From positions 1 to 34,533 of the forward strand of contig JAEWQS010000007.1 of the NCBI GenBank assembly GCA_023399095.1: a DNA stretch of 34,533 nt. Direction: 5' to 3'. The notes under the pieces are model-generated. The model worked only from the letters and a program-made list of their open reading frames with translations, made no database searches and had not been told where the DNA came from. The position numbers and the translations under genes are program-made. Within the stretch, counting starts at the first letter, position 1. Every line of letters begins with the position of its first letter. This DNA comes from Bacillota bacterium. GTDB lineage: Bacteria; Bacillota; Clostridia; Christensenellales; SZUA-584. Positions 7,620 to 14,868 of this stretch are shown one piece after another.

Positions 7620-7901
7620 TCAGTTCCAGTCCTCAGATAAATCCTTCCACTCGGGGCTAGTCGTATTGACCAATTGATTTTTCTTCTGACGCGTCCACCC
7701 TTTGATCTGCTTTTCTCTTTCTATCGCACTTTTAATATTTGATGTTGTTTCAAAGTAGATCAGCTTTTTTATGTTATATCTCTGGGTAAAGCCTTTTTGC
7801 AATTTGCTCTTATGTTCAAAAAAACGACGTTCCAGATTGTTGGTGACACCTGTGTATACAACCGTATTTGTATAATTCGTCATTAAATAAACGAAATACA
7901 T
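7620..7901 (-). CDS. GIY-YIG domain protein (UPF0213/YhbQ-like)
   Basis: A 93-residue single-domain GIY-YIG nuclease-fold protein. It shows YFVYLMTN (the GIY position is VYL), then VVYTGVTNNLERRFFEHK (the YIG position is YTG, with the catalytic-type Arg in LERR), KLIYFETT and a Glu-containing helix AIEREKQIKGW. Stand-alone members of this family are common small genes with unproven roles in DNA processing. The ATG at 7901 has an AAAGGAG site 4 bp upstream. It lies between two repeat-rich gaps, so it may be mobile or carried with repeats. Confidence 0.88.
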   Translation of the reverse strand: MYFVYLMTNYTNTVVYTGVTNNLERRFFEHKSKLQKGFTQRYNIKKLIYFETTSNIKSAIEREKQIKGWTRQKKNQLVNTTSPEWKDLSEDWN

Positions 7902-7969
7902 GCCGCTCCTTTATTGGGCACTTGAGCTTTTTAGACAGACGCTTATCCGCTTCGTAACCGGTAGCTGGT

Positions 7970-8043
7970 GCTCCTAAGCATGACATACAGATCAAAAGCA
8001 ACACTTGCGGTCATTCTGAATGACCGAAGCGATATGAAGAATC
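7970..8043. repeat. Dispersed repeat remnants with 9-bp perfect hairpin
   Basis: GCTCCTAAGCATGAC (7970-7984) nearly matches part of the 7566-7601 repeat. Facing it, 8010-8043 runs GTCATTCTGA to GAAGAATCT, the same family in opposite orientation. CGGTCATTC and GAATGACCG (8008-8026) form a 9-bp stem and could also end argJ transcription. No gene is seen in 7902-8057. Confidence 0.5.
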
Positions 8044-8057
8044 TGAAAACAGCCATT

Positions 8058-9251
8058 TCATGTCCGGTAATCCGCGTTGATTTTCACGTAATCCAACGAG
8101 AAATCGCATGTCCACATCATATCGGATGCGTCACCGTTGTTCAGGTCGATGGTATAGACGACTTCCTTTTGCTTGAGCATACCCAGTGCCGCGTCCTCGT
8201 CAAAAGCAAGGCCGCCGCCTTTTTCGCAGACTTGCACACTGCCGATGTAAATATCCACCTTGGCAGGATCGAATGAAGCGCCCGAATAACCGGCCGCAGT
8301 CAGCAGGCGACCCCAGTTGGCATCGTTGCCGAAAGCCGCGGTTTTGCACAGCGGCGATTTCGCGATTGCCGACGCAATCAGGTGCGCATCCTTGTGCGAC
8401 TTCGCGTGGCGCACATCAATGGTGAGCAGCTTGGTTGCGCCCTCGCCGTCTGCCGCGAGCATCTTAGCGAGCGAGACGGAAACCTCTTTTAAAGCAGAAA
8501 GAAATATATCAAAGTCTTCGGTGTTTTCTTCGATAGGCGCGTTGCCCGCAAGCCCCGAGGCGAGCAGCAGCACCTTGTCGCAGACACTGGTGTCGCCATC
8601 CACCGAGATGCGGTTGTACGACATATCCGCCGCGGTTTTGAGCGCGGTTTTGAGCGCTTTGCCTGATATCGCCGCATCCGTTGTGATCACGGAAATCATT
8701 GTGGCCATGTTAGGATGAATCATGCCGCTGCCCTTGGCCATGCCGCCGATTCTGACTTCACAGCCGCCGATAGTGATGGTCGTCTGAGCTTGCTTCATGA
8801 CGGTGTCCGTGGTCATAATGGCCTTAGCCGCGTCCGCGCCGCCTTCACGAGTAAGCACCGCTTTTTTCAGCCCTTCTTCGATGCGCTCAATGGGCAGCGG
8901 CATGCCGATCACGCCTGTGGAACCCGTAAGCACATCCTTTGGCAGACAGCCCAAGGCTTTTGCTGTCAGCTGCGCCATGCTCAGCGCGTCCTGCTCGCCG
9001 CGGCTTCCAAGGCACGCGTTGGCGTTGCCCGCGTTAATAATGATAGCCTGTGCTTTTCCGTTGCGCACGTTCATTTGCGCCAGCATAAGAGAATGGCCTT
9101 TGACCTTGTTGCGCGTAAACATGCCCGCCGCTGTGGCGACACAGTCGCATTTGATCACGGCCAGATCCTTGCCGCCGTTCTTTTTGATGCCGCAAGCCAC
9201 GCCTGCCGCCGTAAACCCAAGGGCGTATGTCACGCCGCTGCCTTTATCCAT
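8058..9251 (-). CDS. argJ: Bifunctional ornithine/glutamate N-acetyltransferase
   Basis: About 397 residues. ArgJ moves the acetyl group from N-acetylornithine to glutamate, and in bifunctional forms also uses acetyl-CoA, in arginine synthesis. The precursor cleaves itself before the Thr of the N-M-A-T-M motif (about T184), which becomes the catalytic N-terminal nucleophile; KGSGMIHPNMATM is intact. INAGNANAC and GSTGVIGMPLP are also family hallmarks. The frame extends to 9317, but the argJ promoter's TATAAT lies across that codon, so the ATG at 9251, with AAAGGTG upstream, is chosen. No other arginine gene is nearby, which is unusual since argJ is commonly clustered with argC/B/D. Confidence 0.93.
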   Translation of the reverse strand: MDKGSGVTYALGFTAAGVACGIKKNGGKDLAVIKCDCVATAAGMFTRNKVKGHSLMLAQMNVRNGKAQAIIINAGNANACLGSRGEQDALSMAQLTAKALGCLPKDVLTGSTGVIGMPLPIERIEEGLKKAVLTREGGADAAKAIMTTDTVMKQAQTTITIGGCEVRIGGMAKGSGMIHPNMATMISVITTDAAISGKALKTALKTAADMSYNRISVDGDTSVCDKVLLLASGLAGNAPIEENTEDFDIFLSALKEVSVSLAKMLAADGEGATKLLTIDVRHAKSHKDAHLIASAIAKSPLCKTAAFGNDANWGRLLTAAGYSGASFDPAKVDIYIGSVQVCEKGGGLAFDEDAALGMLKQKEVVYTIDLNNGDASDMMWTCDFSLDYVKINADYRT

Positions 9252-9315
9252 GCTCCTAAAGCACCTTTCCTTTTGTATATGGATACACTTATCATTCAGA
9301 ACTTTAATATCGACC

Positions 9316-9344
9316 ATTATAGCACAAAATACTATTCGTGAAGC
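9316..9344 (-). promoter_or_regulatory. Promoter of argJ
   Basis: On the minus strand an extended -10, TGCTATAAT, has its TATAAT at 9316-9321. The upstream -35 position falls in the 3' end of the Crp/Fnr gene and is poor (GCTTCA), as is common with extended -10 promoters. It gives argJ its own transcription. Confidence 0.6.
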
Positions 9345-10027
9345 AGCATTTCTTCGAGCAGCTCCGCGTCGCGTATGTAAAAGCTGTTGCGCTGATAGTC
9401 CACTGCGCCTTCTTCGCTTATACGTGAAAGCTCGCGTGAAAGCGCGCTGCGATTCACGCTTAAATAATCGGCGAGTGCCTGCCGGTCCAGCGCGATCTCA
9501 AAACGGCGGCTGCCGGAGCGCGTCGCCTGATCCAGCAGATATGACGCGATTTTCTGTCGTGTCGTTTTACGCGCCATATGATCCAGCTTTTCACTGAGCG
9601 CCATATTCTTCTGCGCCACGATGCGCAGCATGTTGTGAATCAGTATCGAGTGATGCGAGCAGCACGACGTACATGTATGCAGTATTCTTTCAAAAGAGAG
9701 CAGCAGCACCGTGACATCCGTCGCGGCTTCCACTGTGACAGGGCTTGTACTGACGCCGGCGCAGACAAACGTTTCTGCAAACAGGTGGGGCGGCGTGAGC
9801 GCTCCGAGCACAATACGGTTGCCAAGCAGGTCGGTTTTGAATACCGTCGCCTGCCCCGAGAGCACGATGCCGACGTGTGTCAGGGGGTCTCCCGCCATCA
9901 AAATAAAGCTGCCCTTTTTGAAGCCTTTGCTGACCGCGCCGAGGCAGTGCAGCATGCCATCGAGTTCTGCTTCGCTAATGCCATCGAATAGGGCGATGTG
10001 TTTTGTGTGTATTGACGAAATATTCAT
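9332..10027 (-). CDS. Crp/Fnr family transcriptional regulator
   Basis: A 231-residue regulator. Residues ~10-125 form a cyclic-nucleotide-binding-like beta-roll (KGSFILMAGDPLTHVGIVLSG). A dimer helix follows, then a C-terminal winged HTH (ALADYLSVNRSALSRELSRI). The roll lacks a clear cAMP phosphate-binding R-S/T pair. A Cys-Cys pair (TSCCSHH) at the end of the roll does not match the FNR iron-sulfur pattern. Clostridial relatives next to ferredoxin or hybrid-cluster genes respond to nitrosative or redox signals, a plausible role here. GAGGAG precedes the ATG. It is divergent from the ferredoxin gene across a perfect palindrome. Confidence 0.9.
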   Translation of the reverse strand: MNISSIHTKHIALFDGISEAELDGMLHCLGAVSKGFKKGSFILMAGDPLTHVGIVLSGQATVFKTDLLGNRIVLGALTPPHLFAETFVCAGVSTSPVTVEAATDVTVLLLSFERILHTCTSCCSHHSILIHNMLRIVAQKNMALSEKLDHMARKTTRQKIASYLLDQATRSGSRRFEIALDRQALADYLSVNRSALSRELSRISEEGAVDYQRNSFYIRDAELLEEMLLHE

Positions 10028-10042
10028 TGAACCGCTCCTCTG

Positions 10043-10058
10043 CGTTGCAATTGCAACG
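10043..10058. promoter_or_regulatory. 16-bp perfect palindrome, likely Crp/Fnr operator
   Basis: CGTTGCAATTGCAACG is fully self-complementary. Its centre is 41.5 bp before the start point expected from the GATAAT at 10080-10085, the standard class II Crp/Fnr activator position. It also lies just upstream of the regulator's own ribosome site, where binding could block its transcription. Confidence 0.75.
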
Positions 10059-10079
10059 GACGTTCGTGTTTAAATATAC

Positions 10080-10085
10080 GATAAT
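10080..10085 (+). promoter_or_regulatory. -10 element of the ferredoxin-like gene
   Basis: GATAAT lies 31 bp before the ATG. No -35 consensus is found at the proper distance, as expected for an activator-dependent promoter with the palindrome at -41.5. Confidence 0.55.
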
Positions 10086-10115
10086 AAGGGCAGAAAATCA
10101 AGGAGGATACAAATA

Positions 10116-10817
10116 ATGAAACGGAATATTATTTCAATAGATCAGGAAAAATGCAACGGCTGCGGGCTTTGCGTAAAGGCGTGCCACGAAGGCGCGCTGG
10201 CGATGGTGAACGGCAAGGCACAATTAATGTCCGAATCGTACTGCGACGGCCTTGGCGACTGCCTGCCCGAGTGTCCGACAGGCGCGATCACGATTGAGGA
10301 ACGCGAAGCCGCGGATTTCGATAAGGAAGCGGTGGAAAAAAACATGGCTGCAAGGAAGCAGGCACATGCGGGGGGCGGATGCCCGTCTTCACGTGCGGCG
10401 ACGCTTGAGAGACAGCCGCAGGCTGTGCCCGCGCAAAAGGAAGATGCCGTTTCAGAACTGGGTCAGTGGCCCTGCCAAATAAAGCTTGTTCCGGTGAACG
10501 CGCCGTATTTCCAAGGGGCGAAGCTGTTGATAGCGGCAGACTGCACGGCGTTTGCCAACGCGAATGTGCATAGCCGGTTTATGCGCGGCAAGATCACGCT
10601 GATCGGCTGCCCCAAGCTCGACATGGTGGATTACGCGGACAAGCTCGCTGAAATACTCAAAAACAACGACATCAAAAGCATCGACGTGCTGCGCATGAGT
10701 GTGCCGTGCTGCGGCGGTATCGAATATGCGGTGAAGCAGGCGCTGCAAAGCAGCGGAAAGATGATCCCGTGGCAGGTCACGGTCATCGCGCCCAATGGTG
10801 AAATTATCGAGGATTAG
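10116..10817 (+). CDS. 4Fe-4S ferredoxin-type protein with C-terminal Cys domain
   Basis: 233 residues. The first 60 carry a ferredoxin repeat: C13-x2-C16-x2-C19-x3-C23 and then C43-x5-C49-x3-C53-P. The second motif lacks its middle Cys, so one cluster has only three standard ligands. A low-complexity linker (~75-120) leads to a domain with conserved-looking Cys at CTAF, LIGCPK and PCCGG, which may bind another cofactor. Electron transfer is likely; the partner is unknown. AAGGAGG precedes the ATG. It is divergently linked to the Crp/Fnr regulator, which probably activates it. Confidence 0.82.
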   Translation: MKRNIISIDQEKCNGCGLCVKACHEGALAMVNGKAQLMSESYCDGLGDCLPECPTGAITIEEREAADFDKEAVEKNMAARKQAHAGGGCPSSRAATLERQPQAVPAQKEDAVSELGQWPCQIKLVPVNAPYFQGAKLLIAADCTAFANANVHSRFMRGKITLIGCPKLDMVDYADKLAEILKNNDIKSIDVLRMSVPCCGGIEYAVKQALQSSGKMIPWQVTVIAPNGEIIED

Positions 10818-10837
10818 ACCAAGCATGCCCTTCTTTC

Positions 10838-11059
10838 TTTGTCATCTCGAGCTTGTCGAGAGATCCCACGACTGAGAGCGCCGAACATGGGATGCCAGTC
10901 CATTGCATAGTCGACAGGCTCAGCATGACAGGTAATCAGAACACGAAACATGGGATGCCAGTCCATTGCATAGTCGACAGGCTCAGCATGACAGGCAGCT
11001 AAAGCTGCTGCGCATGCTTTTCTTTTGTCATCTCGAGCTTGTCGAGAGATCCCGCGACT
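10838..11059. repeat. Composite small-repeat patch (two repeat types)
   Basis: Repeat A, 36 bp beginning TTTGTCATCTCGAGC, occurs at 10838-10873 and 11024-11059 in the same direction with one difference. Between them lies repeat B, 49 bp, in two identical copies (10884-10932 and 10947-10995) with a 63-bp period. The reverse complement of B starts with TGTCATGCTGAGC and resembles A, so the unit is roughly A-B'-B'-A with B inverted. A itself contains the hairpin CTCGA-GCTTG-TCGAG. The patch fills the gap between two genes and holds no credible gene. Confidence 0.8.
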
Positions 11060-11086
11060 AGAGCACGATCCATTATTATTTAGCGT

Positions 11087-11115
11087 TTTCAAATTAACGG
11101 GAATTGGTATATAAT
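11087..11115 (+). promoter_or_regulatory. Probable promoter of the DUF2156-GNAT pair
   Basis: A perfect TATAAT (11110-11115) has a weak -35, TTTCAA, 17 bp upstream (11087-11092). It lies 27 bp before the chosen ATG. Confidence 0.5.
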
Positions 11116-11142
11116 AAGAAAATCAATCAAACAGGAGAACGC

Positions 11143-12036
11143 ATGTTAAGTTTTAAACCGATAGAACTCGAAGACAAAACACACTTTGAAAAGTTTACGC
11201 TATGTCATGGCTATCACAATCTGGAGGCGTCGTTCGCCAACATTTTTATATGGCGGCGGGCATGGAATATACAAATGGCAGCGGATGAGCTCGCTTTATA
11301 CCTGCATCTGAGCAACGGTAAAATCTCGTTCTCGTTGCCGCCTTTTTTGGACGACTGTGACACGAGCATGGTAGAGCCGCTTAAACGCTATGACGAATTT
11401 TTTGCGTCACGCGGGGAAAAGCCGCATTTGAAGGGCGTCACCACAGAACTCAAAGAGAAGATTGAGCGCGACTGTCCCGGTTGGTACACATTTACCGCTG
11501 ACAGAGACAATTTTGAGTATGTATACAACGCGGAGGATCTGATTACGCTTCAGGGCAAAAAGTATCATGCCAAGCGCAATCACATCAACAAGTTTCTCAA
11601 AGAGCATACGTTTGAATACCGCCGCTATACGAAGGACGACTATAGCGCCTGCATAGAGCTTCAGGAAAAATGGATGGAAACCAAGGGCATTGAGTCCAAA
11701 AGCTTTGAAAACGAGCTATTGGCAGCCAAGGATGCGCTGACACACATTGATGAGCTGGGTTTAAAGTGCGGTATGCTTTATGTGGACGGCAATCTTGAGG
11801 CATATTCCATTGGCGAAAAGTTTGACGACATGGCGATCATCCATGTGGAAAAGGCGAATCCCGATATACAGGGCGTATTCGCGCTCATCAACCGTGAGTT
11901 CGCCAGCCATGAATTCAGCGATGTGGTCTACATCAACCGTGAGGAGGATATGGGTATAGAGGGTCTTCGCAAGGCCAAGCTGTCCTATTATCCGGTGTGC
12001 CTCAAAGAAAAATTTGTGGGTGTGAGAAATCAATGA
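11143..12036 (+). CDS. DUF2156 (LPG synthase C-like) protein
   Basis: About 297 residues. The pattern fits the DUF2156/phosphatidylglycerol lysyltransferase C-like domain, a double GNAT-like fold: NLEASFANIFIWRRAW near residue 27, YHAKRNHINKFLKEH near 140, and a C-terminal VYINREEDMGIEGLRKAKLSYYP. There is no membrane flippase domain, so it is a soluble relative. Such proteins may transfer aminoacyl groups, but the substrate is unknown. The frame runs from 11104, but the promoter lies there and CAGGAG precedes the ATG at 11143. It overlaps the downstream GNAT gene by ATGA. Confidence 0.82.
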   Translation: MLSFKPIELEDKTHFEKFTLCHGYHNLEASFANIFIWRRAWNIQMAADELALYLHLSNGKISFSLPPFLDDCDTSMVEPLKRYDEFFASRGEKPHLKGVTTELKEKIERDCPGWYTFTADRDNFEYVYNAEDLITLQGKKYHAKRNHINKFLKEHTFEYRRYTKDDYSACIELQEKWMETKGIESKSFENELLAAKDALTHIDELGLKCGMLYVDGNLEAYSIGEKFDDMAIIHVEKANPDIQGVFALINREFASHEFSDVVYINREEDMGIEGLRKAKLSYYPVCLKEKFVGVRNQ

Positions 12037-13040
12037 GCAAGGATATCCGTCTGCTGGGGGAGGATGAACGGCCGCTGGCCAAGGCGCTTTGGAAAGAAGC
12101 TTTTGACGATTCCGATGCGTTCATCGACTGGTACTTTAAAAATAAGATTTTTCCCGGCAATTCGCTTTGCATGTTTGAAGGCGGCGCGCTTTTGTCCATC
12201 GTTCACATGATTCCTTACACGATTCGCATACAGGGAAGGCCGGTTAAGTCGGCATTTATCGCGGGCGTGGCTACGTCGATGAAGATGCGCGGCGAGGGCC
12301 TTATGCGCACGATGCTATTGGAATCTTTGGCGCTGTTAAAATCGCGGGGGATATGCATCACGCATCTGTATCCGTTCAGCCACAAGTTCTACGAAAAGTT
12401 CGGTTGGGCTACATATTCACACATGAGCCGCCAGACAGTGACCACGGCCAGCCGCCTGCGCGGCACCGAAGTGATCGAGACGATGGATGCTGATGAGCTT
12501 GCGCCGCTGTATAACCGCATGATGAAAGGCTTCGACGGATATGTGATACGCGGCAAACGCGAATGGGAATGGCGCCTCGGAGAGCTCAAGAGCGACGGGG
12601 GGCGCTGTGCCTTGCTGATTAAGAATGATCTGGCCTGTGCTTATATGCTCTATTACGTCACGAAAGAAAAAGCCGAAATCATTGAAACAGTCTATGAAGA
12701 TGAAGAGGATATCGGTGCGCTCCTTGCATATATACTGTCACAGGGATATGGCCGTGCTGAATACCATATACCATCGGAGCGTATGGGTTCTGTGAAGCAT
12801 GGAATGGCAAGAATTGTGGACGCAAAGGCGCTGCTTGGTGCGCTTGACGCACAGGAGCTGCTGCTGCACTATGACATTGTGGATGGTTTTGCCACGTGGA
12901 ATAACACGCAAAATGGCTGTAAACAAAGAATGAGTGAGGCCGAGCTTGCACATCTTGTCCATTGCGGTAAAAACAAGCGAGATTCGGAGCTTGGGCACTT
13001 ATTTGCACCCCAGAAGACTTGCATTTTCGAAGCATATTGA
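12033..13040 (+). CDS. GNAT family N-acetyltransferase, Eis-like
   Basis: About 335 residues. The N-terminal GNAT domain shows FIAGVATSMKMRGEGLMRTML, with the acetyl-CoA pyrophosphate-loop pattern (R-x-x-G/E-G-L) near residue 90, followed by YPFSHKFYEKFGW. The rest resembles the second GNAT and sterol-carrier-like parts of Eis-type enzymes. The acceptor is unknown. The ATG at 12033 overlaps the preceding stop by 4 nt, so translation is coupled to the DUF2156 gene, a recurrent pairing in Clostridia. The upstream frame to 11997 is within the preceding gene and is rejected as a start. Confidence 0.83.
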   Translation: MSKDIRLLGEDERPLAKALWKEAFDDSDAFIDWYFKNKIFPGNSLCMFEGGALLSIVHMIPYTIRIQGRPVKSAFIAGVATSMKMRGEGLMRTMLLESLALLKSRGICITHLYPFSHKFYEKFGWATYSHMSRQTVTTASRLRGTEVIETMDADELAPLYNRMMKGFDGYVIRGKREWEWRLGELKSDGGRCALLIKNDLACAYMLYYVTKEKAEIIETVYEDEEDIGALLAYILSQGYGRAEYHIPSERMGSVKHGMARIVDAKALLGALDAQELLLHYDIVDGFATWNNTQNGCKQRMSEAELAHLVHCGKNKRDSELGHLFAPQKTCIFEAY

Positions 13041-13047
13041 TTACAAT
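13019..13047 (+). promoter_or_regulatory. Possible promoter of the ATP synthase operon
   Basis: TTGCAT (13019-13024), 17 bp, TACAAT (13042-13047), overlapping the end of the GNAT gene. The -10 matches 5 of 6 and the -35 only 3 of 6. Transcription would start about 2 bp before the first ATG of the operon. Readthrough from upstream is also possible. Confidence 0.35.
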
Positions 13048-13055
13048 AAATTGTT

Positions 13056-13367
13056 ATGTGGGGTTTTTTTGTTGGTATCATTATCGGCGTGCTGCAAGTC
13101 ATTGGCCTGTATGTATTCGGTAAAATGATATTTGGGGAGAATAGCAAGGCAAAGGTACTGGGTGCGGTCTTACTTCTTGTAAAAATCGCATTGATTATAC
13201 TGGTCTTTATCCTCATATCCACGGTATCCCTGATGCATGTGATCTGGATGGCAGGTGGTATGCTTCTCGGGCTTATCGGGACTCTTGTGTTTAAGAATAT
13301 GCGTCATCAAAAGAAAGACATAAAAGACTGCGGAAACACGGGCAGAAAGGACAGCATCGATGGTTGA
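13056..13367 (+). CDS. Small membrane protein, AtpI-like
   Basis: A 103-residue protein with about three membrane segments (residues ~3-20, 33-55, 62-80) and a charged tail. Position and size fit AtpI, the ATP synthase assembly factor encoded at the head of many atp operons. Sequence alone is too weak to prove it. The ATG at 13056 has no visible ribosome site, and the possible promoter would give an almost leaderless message. Its end overlaps atpB by 8 nt. Confidence 0.6.
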   Translation: MWGFFVGIIIGVLQVIGLYVFGKMIFGENSKAKVLGAVLLLVKIALIILVFILISTVSLMHVIWMAGGMLLGLIGTLVFKNMRHQKKDIKDCGNTGRKDSIDG

Positions 13368-14085
13368 GCAAATGATGTCGGGTTTGGGGCGGATGGCTCT
13401 GCAATCCGAAGAAGTGGCGGTGACACCGCCAAAGATCTCTCTGTTCGGGCTAGAAATCAACGAAACGCTTTTTGTCACATGGATTGTCATGCTTATTCTA
13501 ATTGTCGTCGCTCTCATCATCCGCATTTTTGTGATAAAGAATTTCAAAACCGTACCCAAGGGCATTCAAAACGTTCTCGAGATGTTTGTGGAGTCCTGTG
13601 AGAAGTTTACAAATTCGCAGCTTGGAAAACGCGGCGCTTCCTATGCGGCGTATATTTTTACGATTGCACTTATGATTGTAAGCACCAGTCTTATTGAACT
13701 TTTTGGTTTTCGCCCTCCGGCCACAGATATCAACTTCACCATTGCAATAGCACTGATGTCTTTTATTGTGATTAACGCGTTTGGCTTTTATTATACCGGC
13801 TTTCTTGGCCGCCTGAAATGGTTTGTTAAGCCCAAGGCATTTATGCTGCCTGTCAATCTCGTCACCCATGCGGTCATTCCCGTCTCGCTCTCGTTCCGTC
13901 TTTTCGGCAACATGTTTGCGGGGCTGGTCGTGATGGACTTGCTTTACAGCGTTTTTGCGGTTGTTTTGCCTGCCGTGCTGGCGATATATTTTAACCTGTT
14001 TCATGTGGGCATACAGACGTATATTTTCCTCGTGCTGACCCTTTCCTTTATGGAGGAAACAGTGATTTACGGGGCGAAAAGATAG
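13360..14085 (+). CDS. atpB: F-type ATP synthase subunit a
   Basis: A 241-residue membrane subunit forming the ion half-channels next to the c-ring. The essential Arg is R180 in SLSFRLFGNM. ELFGFRPPATDINFTIAIAL near residue 113 and the C-terminal FHVGIQTYIFLVLT helix are also standard. Five to six membrane helices are apparent. AAAGGA lies 8 bp before the ATG, and the start lies inside the end of the AtpI-like gene. The N-terminus is short and hydrophilic. Confidence 0.95.
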   Translation: MVEQMMSGLGRMALQSEEVAVTPPKISLFGLEINETLFVTWIVMLILIVVALIIRIFVIKNFKTVPKGIQNVLEMFVESCEKFTNSQLGKRGASYAAYIFTIALMIVSTSLIELFGFRPPATDINFTIAIALMSFIVINAFGFYYTGFLGRLKWFVKPKAFMLPVNLVTHAVIPVSLSFRLFGNMFAGLVVMDLLYSVFAVVLPAVLAIYFNLFHVGIQTYIFLVLTLSFMEETVIYGAKR

Positions 14086-14123
14086 AATTAAAAAATAGTA
14101 TATTATTACGGGAGGTAAAAAAC

Positions 14124-14345
14124 ATGACAGCACTTATTGCGATCGGCGTGGGCATTGCGGTTTTCACCGGCGTAGGCGCGGGCATCGGCATGGGCATTGC
14201 GACAAGCAAAGCGGCGGAAGCGGTGGCGCGCCAGCCCGAAGCCAGCGGTAAGATCAACGCGATGCTGCTTATCGGTCTGGCTTTTGCCGAGACCACAGCG
14301 ATTTACGGTTTTGTTATTGCGATACTCATGATGGGCAAAATTTGA
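14124..14345 (+). CDS. atpE: F-type ATP synthase subunit c
   Basis: A 73-residue helical hairpin. The polar loop is ARQPEASGK at 35-43. The ion-carrying carboxylate is E56 in FAETTAIYGF. Compared with sodium-type c subunits, T57, T58 and Y61 sit at positions that help bind Na+. The helix-1 Gln of that signature is Met (M23), so proton coupling is more likely, though not certain. GGGAGG precedes the ATG. Sequence before M1 has no stop-free extension worth considering. Confidence 0.95.
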   Translation: MTALIAIGVGIAVFTGVGAGIGMGIATSKAAEAVARQPEASGKINAMLLIGLAFAETTAIYGFVIAILMMGKI

Positions 14346-14388
14346 CCAGGAGAACGATACATATACCGACCATAATTGAGGTGTTATT

Positions 14389-14868
14389 ATGCTGGAAATA
14401 GATCCTTTGCAGATCGGCCTGCATGTATTAAACGTAGTGATCATGTTTTTTATACTTAAGCTGCTTGTTTACAAGCCGATCTTAAAGTTCATGAAAAACC
14501 GTGAGCATATGATTTCCGATAAGATCGATGAACTCGATGTACGTGAAAAAGAGCTTATACAGCAAAGGCAAGAGTATGAGCATATGATTGCCGAGGCGCA
14601 CAACGAAGCGGCGGAGCTGATTACCAAGAGCAACGAGATGGCAAGAGATCATGCACGTGAGATTCTTGACAACGCAAAAGAACACGCACGGAATCTTGTG
14701 GTAAGAGCCAAGAAAGAGATCGAAGCCGATAAAGTGCAGGCAAGGCAGGATATGCGCACGCAGATTGCTGAGATGAGCATACAGATTGCAGAAAAAGTGC
14801 TTGAAAGAGAGATTTCTTTGGAGGATAACCATAAGATCATCGACGAGTTCTTCGAGAGGGTGGGATAA
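14389..14868 (+). CDS. atpF: F-type ATP synthase subunit b
   Basis: 159 residues: one membrane helix near 10-30, then an unbroken amphipathic coiled coil to about residue 145, the peripheral stalk. The C-terminal part (AEMSIQIAEKVLEREIS) matches the segment that normally contacts delta. Length is normal, so the missing delta N-domain has not been joined here. GAGGTG precedes the ATG. The stop codon is immediately followed by the GTG of the next gene. Confidence 0.94.
   Translation: MLEIDPLQIGLHVLNVVIMFFILKLLVYKPILKFMKNREHMISDKIDELDVREKELIQQRQEYEHMIAEAHNEAAELITKSNEMARDHAREILDNAKEHARNLVVRAKKEIEADKVQARQDMRTQIAEMSIQIAEKVLEREISLEDNHKIIDEFFERVG

Noticed and set aside
8715..9597. Long plus-strand frames opposite argJ and the Crp/Fnr gene
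   Set aside because: Antisense shadows in GC-rich codon context, without start signals, and the minus-strand products are clear families.
10884..10995. Two 49-bp repeats as a mini CRISPR
   Set aside because: Only two copies, a 14-bp gap and no cas genes; the repeat resembles a dispersed intergenic family instead.
10814..11092. 92-codon minus-strand frame with repeated peptide
   Set aside because: The peptide repetition only reflects the DNA repeats A and B; there is no start signal or recognisable domain.
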